Notes: generated by a model not told the origin, from the letters alone. A DNA stretch of 7,937 nucleotides from Anaerolineae bacterium (GCA_023511475.1 JAIMBM010000124.1:1-7937), one strand, 5' to 3'. Counted from the stretch's first letter, positions 1 through 6,326 are shown. Numbers and translations are program-made.

Positions 1-667
1 TAGAGCTGTCGGCAATGGTGCCGCCGGGGGCACCGAGAGTAGCGATAACTATGAACTTGAGCCCCCTGCTCGCCATCACCGAGCCGAGGCCGCCGCGGCC
101 CGAGTAACGCGTCGGGCCGTCCTTCATGTCGTTGTACACGATGCCTGCATTCGCGTACCCGAACTCACCCGCCACGCCGCACCCGGCGACGGCCACCTTG
201 GCCCCATACCGCTTGTAAAGCGCCGGGAAGACCTCGTACAAGTCTTTGCCGACATACTCCGAAGCGGGCTCGAAGGTGACCCTCGGTCGGCCTGCGGCTG
301 CGTCCCAGGTGAGGTGGGCCACCCAGTGGCCCTTCTCCGAGGGCTGCCCCTCCACCACGAGGGCCTTGACCTGAAGCGCGGCCAGATGCTGCCCCCAGGA
401 TGTGCCGGCATTGGACTCTTTGATGCCGCCGGTGAGGGGCGATTTGGCGCCGGCCGAGATGCGTCCGGAGCTCGGCGCCGCAGTGCCGGTGACGATGCCA
501 GGGGCGAAGACGAGCTTGTTGTTGGGCCCGAGGGGATGGCAGAGCGCGGGCACCTCAGCGTGTACGATGCTTGAGGTCACACCGCGGCCGCCCAGGTTCC
601 GCAAACTCTCGGGCACCTCCTCGAGGCAGTAGGTCCGGTCGGCCATGTTGAGACGCAGGATCCACAT
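1..667 (-). CDS. aor: Aldehyde:ferredoxin oxidoreductase, N-terminal part (runs off the left edge)
   Basis: Partial gene: 222 codons are open with no stop before the window edge, about one third of the usual 600-700 residues. AOR enzymes oxidise aldehydes (or reduce acids) in the cytoplasm with a tungsten-bispterin cofactor and a 4Fe-4S cluster, passing electrons to ferredoxin. Visible family motifs, in order, are LGGRG (residues 25-29), PLGPNNKLVFAPGIVTGT (45-62), KSPLTGG (75-81) followed by ESNAG, a VEGQP turn, AGCGVAGEFGYANAG, and SGRGGLGSVMASRGLK near the edge. This is the pterin-binding N-terminal domain; the Fe-S cysteines would lie further on, outside the window. I chose ATG at 667 because GGAGGT (680-675) lies 7 nt upstream. 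An in-frame ATG at 682 overlaps that Shine-Dalgarno and is less likely. The substrate subclass (AOR, FOR, GOR or other) cannot be told from this part. Family assignment is secure. Confidence 0.93.
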   Translation of the reverse strand, partial: MWILRLNMADRTYCLEEVPESLRNLGGRGVTSSIVHAEVPALCHPLGPNNKLVFAPGIVTGTAAPSSGRISAGAKSPLTGGIKESNAGTSWGQHLAALQVKALVVEGQPSEKGHWVAHLTWDAAAGRPRVTFEPASEYVGKDLYEVFPALYKRYGAKVAVAGCGVAGEFGYANAGIVYNDMKDGPTRYSGRGGLGSVMASRGLKFIVIATLGAPGGTIADSS

Positions 668-1123
668 CGTTCCCACCTCCATGGTGAGTTGGGGGCAGTG
701 TCTCTCTGCCCCTGCGGATCACGGGCGCGGCTGAAGCGCAGGCGGGGCCTGCCATCGCCGCAACCTACATGACGGGAAGGGATCGCTGCCTGGAGACATC
801 CCGCGGCTGAGGCTCGCACACAAGCTTCCACGGACCGACCCCTTCGGTGATTACCCGGCCTCGACCACCACCCCGAGAGCCTCGTCTCGGGAGCCCGGTC
901 CTCACAGGTGCCTCTCGACGCGTGGGCCGTAGCGAGCCTCCCCGCCCCATGGCTCCGTCGGGCGCCCGGGATGCGGGCACCCATCGCCGCCTGCCACGAA
1001 ACCTCTCGCAGACCCGAACCCGAGCAGGAGGCCTACCCCTCGGATAGGGAAGGCCTCACAGCCCGTACACTCCTACAACCGCCATCGCCCCACATCAAGT
1101 TACACACATCGCGTGCTCCTGTC
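668..1123 (-). promoter_or_regulatory. Long structured 5' leader of the AOR gene
   Basis: This stretch between the predicted transcription start and the AOR start codon has no convincing gene; open frames inside it look like GC-rich shadows. On the minus strand it contains several strong hairpins. One has 7-bp arms GAGGCCT/AGGCCTC (1028-1057) with an inner CCC/GGG. One has a 9-bp stem with one G-U pair and a 5-nt loop (960-982). One pairs CCCGAG/CTCGGG (872-891). One has a 7-bp stem GGGGCAG/CTGCCCC with a 7-nt loop (692-712), about 11 nt upstream of the Shine-Dalgarno. No T-run follows any of them, so they do not look like plain terminators. I could not match the leader to a riboswitch or RNA class I know (Moco, cobalamin, TPP, T-box, RNase P, tmRNA and SRP were considered). 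A regulatory role is inferred. Confidence 0.4.
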
Positions 1124-1129
1124 CATGTC

Positions 1130-1158
1130 AGTATAACATGCGGAAAGCGCGATGTCAA
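1130..1158 (-). promoter_or_regulatory. Sigma70-type promoter for the AOR gene
   Basis: On the minus strand TTGACA (1158-1153) is followed after 17 nt by TATACT (1135-1130): a perfect -35 box and a 5/6 -10 box at ideal spacing. Transcription would start near 1123, about 455 nt upstream of the AOR start codon. It is the best promoter match in the window. Confidence 0.8.
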
Positions 1159-1336
1159 CGGTCGCATGCAGGGGTACACCTCATCCCTGGGGCAGGGTGA
1201 GCGAGGAGACCTCCTGGTAGCGGGCTGTGGGGGTGCGCCAAGACCGGGCGCAACCCCGATCGGGATGGATAGGGCTTCCGCCCGCCTGCGCGCCATGCGC
1301 TGAACGCAAGCCCGAACAGGCACCCTCTGCGCAGAT
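1159..1336. other. Divergent intergenic spacer between AOR and FmdE promoters, with hairpins
   Basis: No gene is supported here. On the plus strand a strong imperfect hairpin spans 1230-1257 (GGGG plus TGCGCC pairing with GGCGCA plus CCCC, with one bulged A). A smaller one lies at about 1192-1215 (CCTC/GAGG-type pairs). GGGCTT (starting near 1277) can pair with AAGCCC (near 1310). The spacer lies upstream of both divergent start regions, so these may be regulatory, but nothing identifies a specific binding protein. Confidence 0.25.
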
Positions 1337-1365
1337 TTGACAACCCTCGCAGATGCATGTACTAG
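1337..1365 (+). promoter_or_regulatory. Candidate promoter for the FmdE-transporter operon
   Basis: TTGACA (1337-1342) is a perfect -35 box. At 17 nt spacing the -10 position holds TACTAG (1360-1365), only a 3/6 match, so the promoter may be weak or activator-dependent. It lies 37 nt upstream of the FmdE start codon. Confidence 0.45.
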
Positions 1366-1389
1366 CTGCTGCAAATCATTGCAGTCAGC
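1365..1389 (+). promoter_or_regulatory. Operator-like inverted repeat upstream of the FmdE gene
   Basis: CTGCAA (1369-1374) and TTGCAG (1379-1384) are perfect inverted arms separated by ATCA. They are extended by GCTG/CAGC with one bulged T. The repeat sits where transcription would start and ends just before the Shine-Dalgarno (GAGGA, 1390-1394), so it could be a repressor site or a 5' hairpin of the mRNA. No specific regulator is recognised. Confidence 0.35.
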
Positions 1390-1401
1390 GAGGAATGAGC
1401 C

Positions 1402-1992
1402 ATGTATCCGAGGGACTATTCGAGGGACAACGATCCTCAGAGCCTCCTGGCACAGGCGGTCGCTTTCCACGGTCACTACTGCCCCGGCCTGCTCATCGGT
1501 TACCGGGCAGCGGTGCTGAGCCTGCACTACCTGGGCGTGGAACGCGCAGCGGATGAGGAGCTTGTTGCCATCGCCGAGACCGATGCGTGCGGAGTCGATG
1601 CCGTGCAGGTAGTAACCGGCTGTACAGTGGGCAAGGGGAACCTGTTTCTGCGGGACTGGGGGAAGCAGGTTTTCCTCATCGGGCGCCGGTCAGACGCACG
1701 CATGGTTCGGGTAGCCCTGCGGTACGGGGCGACTGCCGGCGAAGCCGATGACACCCTCCCCGAGGATGAGCGGCGTCGCCGAATGCGCGAGCGCATCGAG
1801 GCCATGAGCGACGATGAACTGTTTGATGTGCGTTGGGTTGACGAGTCCCTGCCGGAGCCTGCTCGCATCTTCAGGTCCGTACGATGCAGTCGGTGCGGCG
1901 AAGGTGTCATGGAGGCGCGGGTGCGGCTGCGCGATGGCGAACACCTCTGCCCGGAGTGCTATGGGCCCGAGTATACACGCCGACTGACCTGA
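1402..1992 (+). CDS. FmdE family protein with C-terminal zinc ribbon
   Basis: The 196-residue protein matches the FmdE family, named for a gene in the molybdenum formylmethanofuran dehydrogenase operon of methanogens; bacterial members have no firmly established role. The signature is clear: FHGHYCPGLLIGYR (22-35), with H23, H25 and C27 as likely metal ligands, then ETDACGVDAVQVVTGCTVGKGN (59-80), with C63 and C74. A charged, probably helical stretch (about 115-145) links to a C-terminal zinc ribbon CxxC...CxxC (C162, C165, C183, C186), common in longer bacterial members. There is no signal peptide, so it is cytoplasmic. ATG 1402 is preceded by GAGGA 7 nt away. It is the first gene of an operon whose next gene (44 nt on) is a solute-binding lipoprotein, and it is divergent from an AOR. 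This fits a metal or pterin-cofactor role, which is inference. Confidence 0.9.
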   Translation: MYPRDYSRDNDPQSLLAQAVAFHGHYCPGLLIGYRAAVLSLHYLGVERAADEELVAIAETDACGVDAVQVVTGCTVGKGNLFLRDWGKQVFLIGRRSDARMVRVALRYGATAGEADDTLPEDERRRRMRERIEAMSDDELFDVRWVDESLPEPARIFRSVRCSRCGEGVMEARVRLRDGEHLCPECYGPEYTRRLT

Positions 1993-2036
1993 AGCAGCGC
2001 CCTGGGCCCGTCCCTGTGCTGGAGGAGTCTTGAGCC

Positions 2037-3392
2037 ATGAGGAACGTCCCTGCCCTCACTGTCGTCCTCTGTCTGGTCGTGGCTTGGTTGGTCGCAGGCT
2101 GTGCCCGTAACGCGTTTCCGCCACAGGCCCCCGAAGCCCTCGCCGCGACGAGTGCGCGGGAGACCCCCGCTTCCGTCCAGCCGGCGCCGGCTGTGACTCC
2201 GACGGATGGAGCCGCAACAGCTGAGCACGGTGCGCCCTCCGCATCGAGCGGACTGGTGCGCTACGTCATCGCGGGCGACGATTGGGGCTATCCCTCGCCC
2301 TTTGCCTTCTACAACCGCGGGCCCGGGTACCTCCGGATGTCTTATCTCTTTGACACCCTGGTGTGGAAGGACCGCAACGGCTTCGTTCCCTGGCTGGCCG
2401 AGAGGTGGGAGGAGTCCGACGACGGCATGACCTGGACGTTCTGGCTGCGCCAGGACGCCAAATGGCACGATGGTGTGCCGCTGACAGCGGAGGATGTGGC
2501 CTTCACCTTTCTGTATTTCCGCGAGAAAAAGGCTGCCGGTATGGTCAAGTGGGCGTGGCCGGTGGAGAAGGTCCTTGAGGCAAGGGCCGTCGACAGCGGC
2601 CGGGCCGTAGTCGTGCATATGCGCGAGCCTGTCGCAGGGCTCTTGACTGATCTTTTCGGCTCGCTGCCCATCATCCCGAAGCATATTTGGGAGTCGGTAG
2701 TGGACCCGGTCACCAAGCTCGATAGAGAGGCGGTGATCGGCAGCAGCCTGTTCCGACTGCAGGACTATTCCAAGGAAGAGGGCCGGTACGTGTACCGTTC
2801 CAACCCCGATTTCTTCTTGGGCAAGCCGCTCGTGGATGAGCTGGTCTTTGTGAAGGTCAAGGACCCTGCGCTCGCCCTTCTCACTGGAGAGGTAGATGAG
2901 GCCAGCTTTTCCGGCAAGGGGATCAGCTCGGTGCGCGAATTGGCAAAGAGGCCCGAGCTCAAGGTCATCGAAGGGACGAGCGACTGGGCCCTCAAGCTCT
3001 ACTTCAACACTATGAGGCCGCCCTTGGATCAGCGGAGCGTGCGCCAGGCCATTGCCCACGCCATAGATCGCCAGGAGATCGTCGAGAGGGCGCAGATGGG
3101 GGGTGCGACCGTGGGTAGCCTGGGCCTGATATCGCCGGGTACCTACTGGTACAATCCAAACCTCCCTGCCTACCCGTATGACGTCGTCAGAGCGAGGGAA
3201 CTGCTTCGCATGGTGGAGGTGGCATTCGCCTACCCCGGGATCGGTCTGGCCATCTACGAGGCCTGCGTAGGGCGGGACTATCCGCTCCTTCAGGGAGCGT
3301 TTCTGGTGACAACAGTCTCGGTGATGCTGGCAAACCTGCTGGCCGACGTTCTGTGCAGGGTTCTGGACCCGCGGCTCCGGAGGACAGGGTAG
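2037..3392 (+). CDS. Oligopeptide/nickel-type ABC solute-binding lipoprotein, C-terminally truncated and fused to a DppB-type permease tail
   Basis: The 451-residue product is a chimera. Residues 1-22 are a lipoprotein signal peptide ending in the lipobox LVAGC (Cys22); an Ala/Pro/Thr linker follows to about 72. Residues ~73-390 are an SBP_bac_5 (Opp/Dpp/Nik family) binding protein: AKWHDGVPLTAEDVAFTF (141-158), a YFNTMRPPL strand, SVRQAIAHAIDRQEIV (334-349), and YPYDVVRARELL just before the join. This family is normally about 500-600 residues, so the last part of the ligand-binding fold is missing. From about residue 392 the sequence is instead that of a DppB-type permease C-terminus: EVAFAYPGIG, RDYPLLQG, one hydrophobic helix, and LDPRLRR. 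GGAGGAG (2021-2027) precedes the ATG. The frame is open across the join and the stop overlaps the next start. As encoded it is probably not a working receptor. A deletion of about 1.2 kb, or an assembly misjoin, would explain it. Confidence 0.88.
   Translation: MRNVPALTVVLCLVVAWLVAGCARNAFPPQAPEALAATSARETPASVQPAPAVTPTDGAATAEHGAPSASSGLVRYVIAGDDWGYPSPFAFYNRGPGYLRMSYLFDTLVWKDRNGFVPWLAERWEESDDGMTWTFWLRQDAKWHDGVPLTAEDVAFTFLYFREKKAAGMVKWAWPVEKVLEARAVDSGRAVVVHMREPVAGLLTDLFGSLPIIPKHIWESVVDPVTKLDREAVIGSSLFRLQDYSKEEGRYVYRSNPDFFLGKPLVDELVFVKVKDPALALLTGEVDEASFSGKGISSVRELAKRPELKVIEGTSDWALKLYFNTMRPPLDQRSVRQAIAHAIDRQEIVERAQMGGATVGSLGLISPGTYWYNPNLPAYPYDVVRARELLRMVEVAFAYPGIGLAIYEACVGRDYPLLQGAFLVTTVSVMLANLLADVLCRVLDPRLRRTG
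3204..3392 (+). pseudogene. Remnant of a DppB-type permease gene (C-terminal ~62 codons only)
   Basis: The 3' end of the chimeric frame encodes what should be the last ~62 residues of the first inner-membrane permease of an Opp/Dpp-type importer: VEVAFAYPGIGLAIYEA, then RDYPLLQG, a hydrophobic segment of ~20 residues, and the terminal LDPRLR. An intact DppB is about 310-330 residues, so its first ~250, including the EAA coupling loop, are absent. The tail keeps the normal junction to the DppC gene: GGAGG at 3379-3383 and a stop overlapping the next start. This shows that the ancestral order was binding protein, permease B, permease C. The exact breakpoint lies around 3195-3213 and cannot be fixed without an intact relative. 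Confidence 0.8.
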
Positions 3393-4306
3393 TGGCCCGG
3401 TGGGCTATGCGTGCGCTGCTCAGGGACCGTCTTGCATGTGTGGGGCTGGCGGTGCTGCTCTGCTTCTCGGTGGCCGGGGCGGTGGCACCCTGCCTGTCGC
3501 TGGGAGAAGGGCGGCAGGCATTCGAGCCTCTGCTTCGGCCTTCGGCCGGGCATCCGCTCGGCACCGACGACATGGGATACGACCTGCTCAATGAGCTCCT
3601 ATGGGGCGCTCGTTACTCGCTGGCGCTGGCTGTTGCGGCGTCCCTGGTCTCGACGCTCCTTGGTACGCTTGTGGGCGTTGTGGCTGGATACCGGCAGAGG
3701 GTGGGCTTTGTCATCCTGCGCGTGGTAGACGTCTTTCTGGCGGTGCCGCGTTTCCCTCTCATCGTGCTTCTGGCTGCATTCGCCCGGCCCGGCTTTGCCA
3801 CCTTGCTGACATTCTTCTGCCTGTTTGGGTGGCCGTCGGCAACGCGCATTGTGCATGCCCACATCCTGAAGGAGCAACAGACGGAGTACATTCAGGCAGC
3901 GCACGCCATCGGCGCGACCGGCCGGCGGGTTGTCCTGCGCCATCTCCTGCCTTCCTGCATGCCGATCGCGTTCGCCCGTTTTGTGGCTGAGGCGCAGCAC
4001 GTCATTGTGGCCGAGGCCAGCCTGAGCTTCCTTGGGCTGGGGGATCCGACCGCTAGTAGCTGGGGCCTCACCCTCTACCACGCATCGCGATATCCTGCCT
4101 TGCTGATGACTGACGCCTGGCAGTGGTGGGTGGTGCCGCCTGGGGCGGCAATCACCCTGGTTTGCCTGGCCCTGGCACTGGTCGGAGTGGGGCTGGAAGC
4201 GGCAGGCAACCCCCAACTCCGCACATGGGCAACTGACGGCGTGGGCCGCCGATCAGCACAGCCGAATGGGTGTAGGTTCCGAAGCGGCAGGAGAGCCAGT
4301 GCTTGA
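3392..4306 (+). CDS. DppC-type ABC transporter permease (oligopeptide/nickel family)
   Basis: The 304-residue inner-membrane permease (binding-protein-dependent transport system family) normally pairs with a DppB partner and two ATPases to import peptides, nickel chelates or similar solutes. Visible features are a first transmembrane segment (about 15-33), the family signature HPLGTDDMGYDLLNELLWGAR (54-74), further hydrophobic helices at about 75-100, 106-130, 134-150, and in the last third. The EAA coupling loop EYIQAAHAIGATGRR (165-179) ends in HLLPS, and ASLSFLGLG (209-217) follows it. I chose GTG 3392: its first base is the last base of the upstream TAG stop, and GGAGG lies 8 nt upstream. 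An ATG at 3353 would overlap the upstream gene by 40 nt. The ~25 residues after GNPQLR form a basic, low-similarity tail. The gene looks intact, but its DppB partner is destroyed in this window and no ATPase gene follows. Confidence 0.9.
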   Translation: MARWAMRALLRDRLACVGLAVLLCFSVAGAVAPCLSLGEGRQAFEPLLRPSAGHPLGTDDMGYDLLNELLWGARYSLALAVAASLVSTLLGTLVGVVAGYRQRVGFVILRVVDVFLAVPRFPLIVLLAAFARPGFATLLTFFCLFGWPSATRIVHAHILKEQQTEYIQAAHAIGATGRRVVLRHLLPSCMPIAFARFVAEAQHVIVAEASLSFLGLGDPTASSWGLTLYHASRYPALLMTDAWQWWVVPPGAAITLVCLALALVGVGLEAAGNPQLRTWATDGVGRRSAQPNGCRFRSGRRASA

Positions 4307-4331
4307 CCGGCCAGGCTGTTCCGGGTATACT
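4303..4331 (+). promoter_or_regulatory. Promoter of the tRNA-Pro/tRNA-Gly transcript
   Basis: TTGACC (4303-4308) and TATACT (4326-4331) are spaced by 17 nt, each a 5/6 consensus match. The start would be near 4338, just 4 nt before the first tRNA. The -35 box overlaps the TGA stop of the permease gene (4304-4306). Confidence 0.8.
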
Positions 4332-4341
4332 GGGCATAGGC

Positions 4342-4415
4342 CGGGGCGTAGCGCAGTCCGGTAGCGCGCAGCGTTTGGGACGCTGATGTCGGAGGTTCGA
4401 GTCCTCTCGCCCCGA
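4342..4415 (+). tRNA. tRNA-Pro (anticodon UGG)
   Basis: A complete 74-nt cloverleaf. The acceptor stem CGGGGCG (4342-4348) pairs with CGCCCCG (4408-4414) and A73 follows. The anticodon stem CAGCG/CGCTG (4369-4373, 4381-4385) encloses the loop TTTGGGA with anticodon TGG at 4376-4378. The T-arm contains GGTTCGAGTCC. C1-G72 is usual for bacterial tRNA-Pro. CCA is not encoded, so it must be added after transcription. It decodes proline CCN codons. Confidence 0.96.
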
Positions 4416-4419
4416 CTGT

Positions 4420-4492
4420 GCGGGCGTAGCTCAGGTGGCAGAGCGCCTGCCTTCCAAGCAGGGTGTCGCGAGTTCGAATCTCGTCGCCCGCT
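4420..4492 (+). tRNA. tRNA-Gly (anticodon UCC)
   Basis: A complete 73-nt cloverleaf starting 4 nt after tRNA-Pro and surely in the same transcript. The acceptor stem GCGGGCG (4420-4426) pairs with CGCCCGC (4485-4491) and T73 follows, as in other bacterial glycine tRNAs. The anticodon stem CCTGC/GCAGG encloses CTTCCAA, with anticodon TCC at 4453-4455. The T-loop TTCGAAT is canonical. The gene is followed by CCT, so a full CCA is not encoded. It reads GGA and GGG glycine codons. Confidence 0.96.
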
Positions 4493-4506
4493 CCTCAGAG
4501 TGCCGC

Positions 4507-4561
4507 AGAGGCCCTCACCCATCTTCGCCGCGCCGAGGCGCAGATGGGTGAGGGCCTCTTT
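4507..4561 (+). terminator. Strong stem-loop terminator after the tRNA pair
   Basis: An 18-bp perfect stem (4507-4524 pairing with 4542-4559, starting AGAGGCCC) has a GC-rich loop that can itself fold as GCGC/GCGC. It is followed by only a short T run (TTTC from 4559). It lies 14 nt beyond tRNA-Gly. The very long stem makes it convincing despite the weak T tract. Confidence 0.8.
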
Positions 4562-4562
4562 C

Positions 4563-4778
4563 GTGCATGGGGTGAGGCATGCGTTGCGCTCCCGACGCGC
4601 CGTTCCGGGGGCGCTCCTCTGTCGGCTCCCCGGTAGCTGTTCGGACCCGCGCTCCGCCCATACCGAGCACGCAGATGCTTGGGGTCCTGCGCGTGTTGAT
4701 CAGCGCTGTTTGGGCAGAGGCCTCAGCGCCGCTCGGCACGCGGCGAAGGCCGCCACCCCCATTCCCCTCCCCACCCAC
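4563..4778. other. Intergenic stretch with no identified feature
   Basis: Between the tRNA terminator and the next promoter I see no gene, tRNA, repeat or promoter worth calling. Open frames here lack recognisable protein content and a Shine-Dalgarno, and appear to be GC-driven shadows. Confidence 0.5.
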
Positions 4779-4807
4779 TTTACATGTTACGCCCCCTGTG
4801 GTATAAC
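4779..4807 (+). promoter_or_regulatory. Promoter for the GHL10-type glycosyl-hydrolase gene
   Basis: TTTACA (4779-4784) and TATAAC (4802-4807) are 17 nt apart, each a 5/6 match. Transcription from about 4814 gives a ~119-nt leader, which contains an 8-bp inverted repeat GCCCGCTG/CAGCGGGC (4840-4847 and 4876-4883). Confidence 0.7.
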
Positions 4808-4932
4808 TATGCAGCGGCTGCGCGCGCGCTCATTGAGGCGCCCGCTGGTGCGGCCCTTGCTGGTTGCTGCAACGGCAGCGGGCAAGCGTGCGCTGGCCGT
4901 GAAGGAGCCCGCTCTGGAAGGGATAAGAGAGG

Positions 4933-6321
4933 TTGGTTTCGACCCACGGGAAAAAGTTTGTGCTGGCAATGGTCGCCTGCGCGCTCCTTGCGACGGCGGT
5001 GATCGTGCCGCTGCAGGCGCGTCGCGCGGCCGCCAGACAGCCCTCGCCGGTGCCGAGCGCCGAGCCCGCGGGGGTTCAGTATGTTGCTCCGACGGATACG
5101 CCGACGTCGACGCCGGCGCCACCGACCGGACAGGTCGGCGCAGTGCAGGTTCAGCCCACTGACGAGATGCCATCGCCCCAGCCGACCGAGCCGCCACCCC
5201 CGGCCGCCCAGCCCCCCGCACCCCCCGAGCCCATGCGCGAGACACGCGCCGTCTGGGTGAGCCGTTTCGATCTGAAGGACAACCGGGACATCCAGCGCAT
5301 CGTCGACAACGCCGCCCTTGCCAACATGAACGTGATCTTGTTCCAGGTCCGAGGTGCGGCCGATGCCCTGTACCGGCCGGGCCTCGAGCCGTGGTCGGCT
5401 ATCCTCACCGGCCAGCTCGGGGCTGATCCGGGGTTCGATCCTCTCGGCGAGATGATCACCCGGGCCCACGAGAAGGGAATCGAAGTCCACGCCTGGATCA
5501 ACGCTTACCCGGTGTGGCAGGGCAGCACTCCGCCGCCAGCCAACACCACGCCACTCCACATGTACCACGAGTTCAACGCGCGGTTTCGCAACGAGTGGCT
5601 GCAGTGGGATGCCTCCGGCCCCATTCGCCTGGGGCAGAGGGACTATCTCGTCGCAAACCCGGCTCATCCAGCGGTACAGGACCGGATCGTGGCCGTCGCA
5701 AGGGACCTGCTGGAGCGATATCCGCTGGATGGCATCCACCTCGACTATATCCGCTACGCCGGACGCGAGTTCTCGCAGGACCCCCTGAGCAACCGCCTGT
5801 ACGCCGAGGCGGCAGCGCAGCGGCCGGGCCTCACCCGGGAGGACTGGCAACGCGATCAGGTGACCACCCTGGTGCTGCGCGTGCGGGACGAGGCCCTGCC
5901 CGTCCGCCCCGGTGCGCGCCTGACAACGACGGCCTGGCCGGCGTACAAAGACGTCCACGGCTGGTACCGCGGCAACGACGGCTACTTTGCCTTCTACCAG
6001 GACTCGCAGCGCTGGGCGCGCGACGGCGCCGTCACTGCCATCCTGCCCATGCTCTACGGCACCACGATCCACGAGTTCCTGGACCGCTATGAGACACTGG
6101 CCCGCGATTATGTCGAGAATACGCCCCCGGGAAGCACGGTCCTGGGCATTGGCGCGGACTATGATACCTTTGAGCCCATCGCCCAGCGCATCGAGGTGAC
6201 GCGCCGCCTGGGCGCCAGCGGCCAGGCCTTCTTCTCCTACGGCGCCCTGGAGGATCACAGCTACTGGCAGGCGCTCCGGGATGGCCCATACAGCCAGCCG
6301 GCGGTCCCGGCCTGGCGCTAG
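4933..6321 (+). CDS. Secreted GHL10/DUF187 family glycosyl-hydrolase-like protein
   Basis: The 462-residue protein is exported. A KKFVLAMVACALLATAVIV segment (7-25) acts as signal peptide or membrane anchor. A Pro/Thr-rich linker (about 36-100) follows, then a TIM-barrel domain of the GHL10 family (DUF187, relatives of Bacillus YngK) from about 101. Motifs are TRAVWVSR (104-111), NVILFQVRGAADALY (133-147), HAWINAYPVW (186-195), YLVANPAHPAVQDR (238-251) and YPLDGIHLDYIRY (263-275), where D266, H269 and D271 sit at the end of a barrel strand. DWQRDQVTTLV (304-314) and ILPMLYGTT (370-378) follow. Such proteins are predicted to act on cell-surface or environmental polysaccharides; few have been assayed. 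An in-frame TAA at 4924 excludes earlier starts. I chose TTG 4933 (AAGGGA about 9 nt upstream) because it keeps the basic signal-peptide N-region; GTG 4960 is the alternative. It is a single-gene unit. Confidence 0.87.
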   Translation: MVSTHGKKFVLAMVACALLATAVIVPLQARRAAARQPSPVPSAEPAGVQYVAPTDTPTSTPAPPTGQVGAVQVQPTDEMPSPQPTEPPPPAAQPPAPPEPMRETRAVWVSRFDLKDNRDIQRIVDNAALANMNVILFQVRGAADALYRPGLEPWSAILTGQLGADPGFDPLGEMITRAHEKGIEVHAWINAYPVWQGSTPPPANTTPLHMYHEFNARFRNEWLQWDASGPIRLGQRDYLVANPAHPAVQDRIVAVARDLLERYPLDGIHLDYIRYAGREFSQDPLSNRLYAEAAAQRPGLTREDWQRDQVTTLVLRVRDEALPVRPGARLTTTAWPAYKDVHGWYRGNDGYFAFYQDSQRWARDGAVTAILPMLYGTTIHEFLDRYETLARDYVENTPPGSTVLGIGADYDTFEPIAQRIEVTRRLGASGQAFFSYGALEDHSYWQALRDGPYSQPAVPAWR

Positions 6322-6326
6322 AGCAG

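Noticed and set aside
577..984. Minus-strand open frame of 135 codons in the AOR leader
   Set aside because: It overlaps the start of AOR in another frame, is Arg-rich without any domain, and has no convincing Shine-Dalgarno.
668..1123. Known riboswitch or housekeeping RNA (Moco, cobalamin, TPP, T-box, RNase P, tmRNA, SRP) in the AOR leader
   Set aside because: The conserved core motifs of these classes that I can recall are absent on both strands; only generic hairpins are supported.
1959..3059. Long minus-strand open frame (366 codons) opposite the binding-protein gene
   Set aside because: It mirrors a clear family member on the plus strand, has no recognisable domain, and is expected in GC-rich DNA.
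4342..4492. tRNA pair as an integration site of a mobile element
   Set aside because: No integrase gene and no repeated copy of the tRNA 3' end was found in the window.
4386..5162. Open frame starting inside tRNA-Pro and running into the GHL10-type gene
   Set aside because: It crosses two tRNAs and a terminator. Its internal ATG at 4809 lies at the promoter before the predicted transcription start, and the protein content is not recognisable.
4807..6258. Long minus-strand open frame (483 codons) opposite the GHL10-type gene
   Set aside because: The plus strand carries a full set of family motifs; the minus frame is Arg/Gly-rich low-complexity sequence with no family match.
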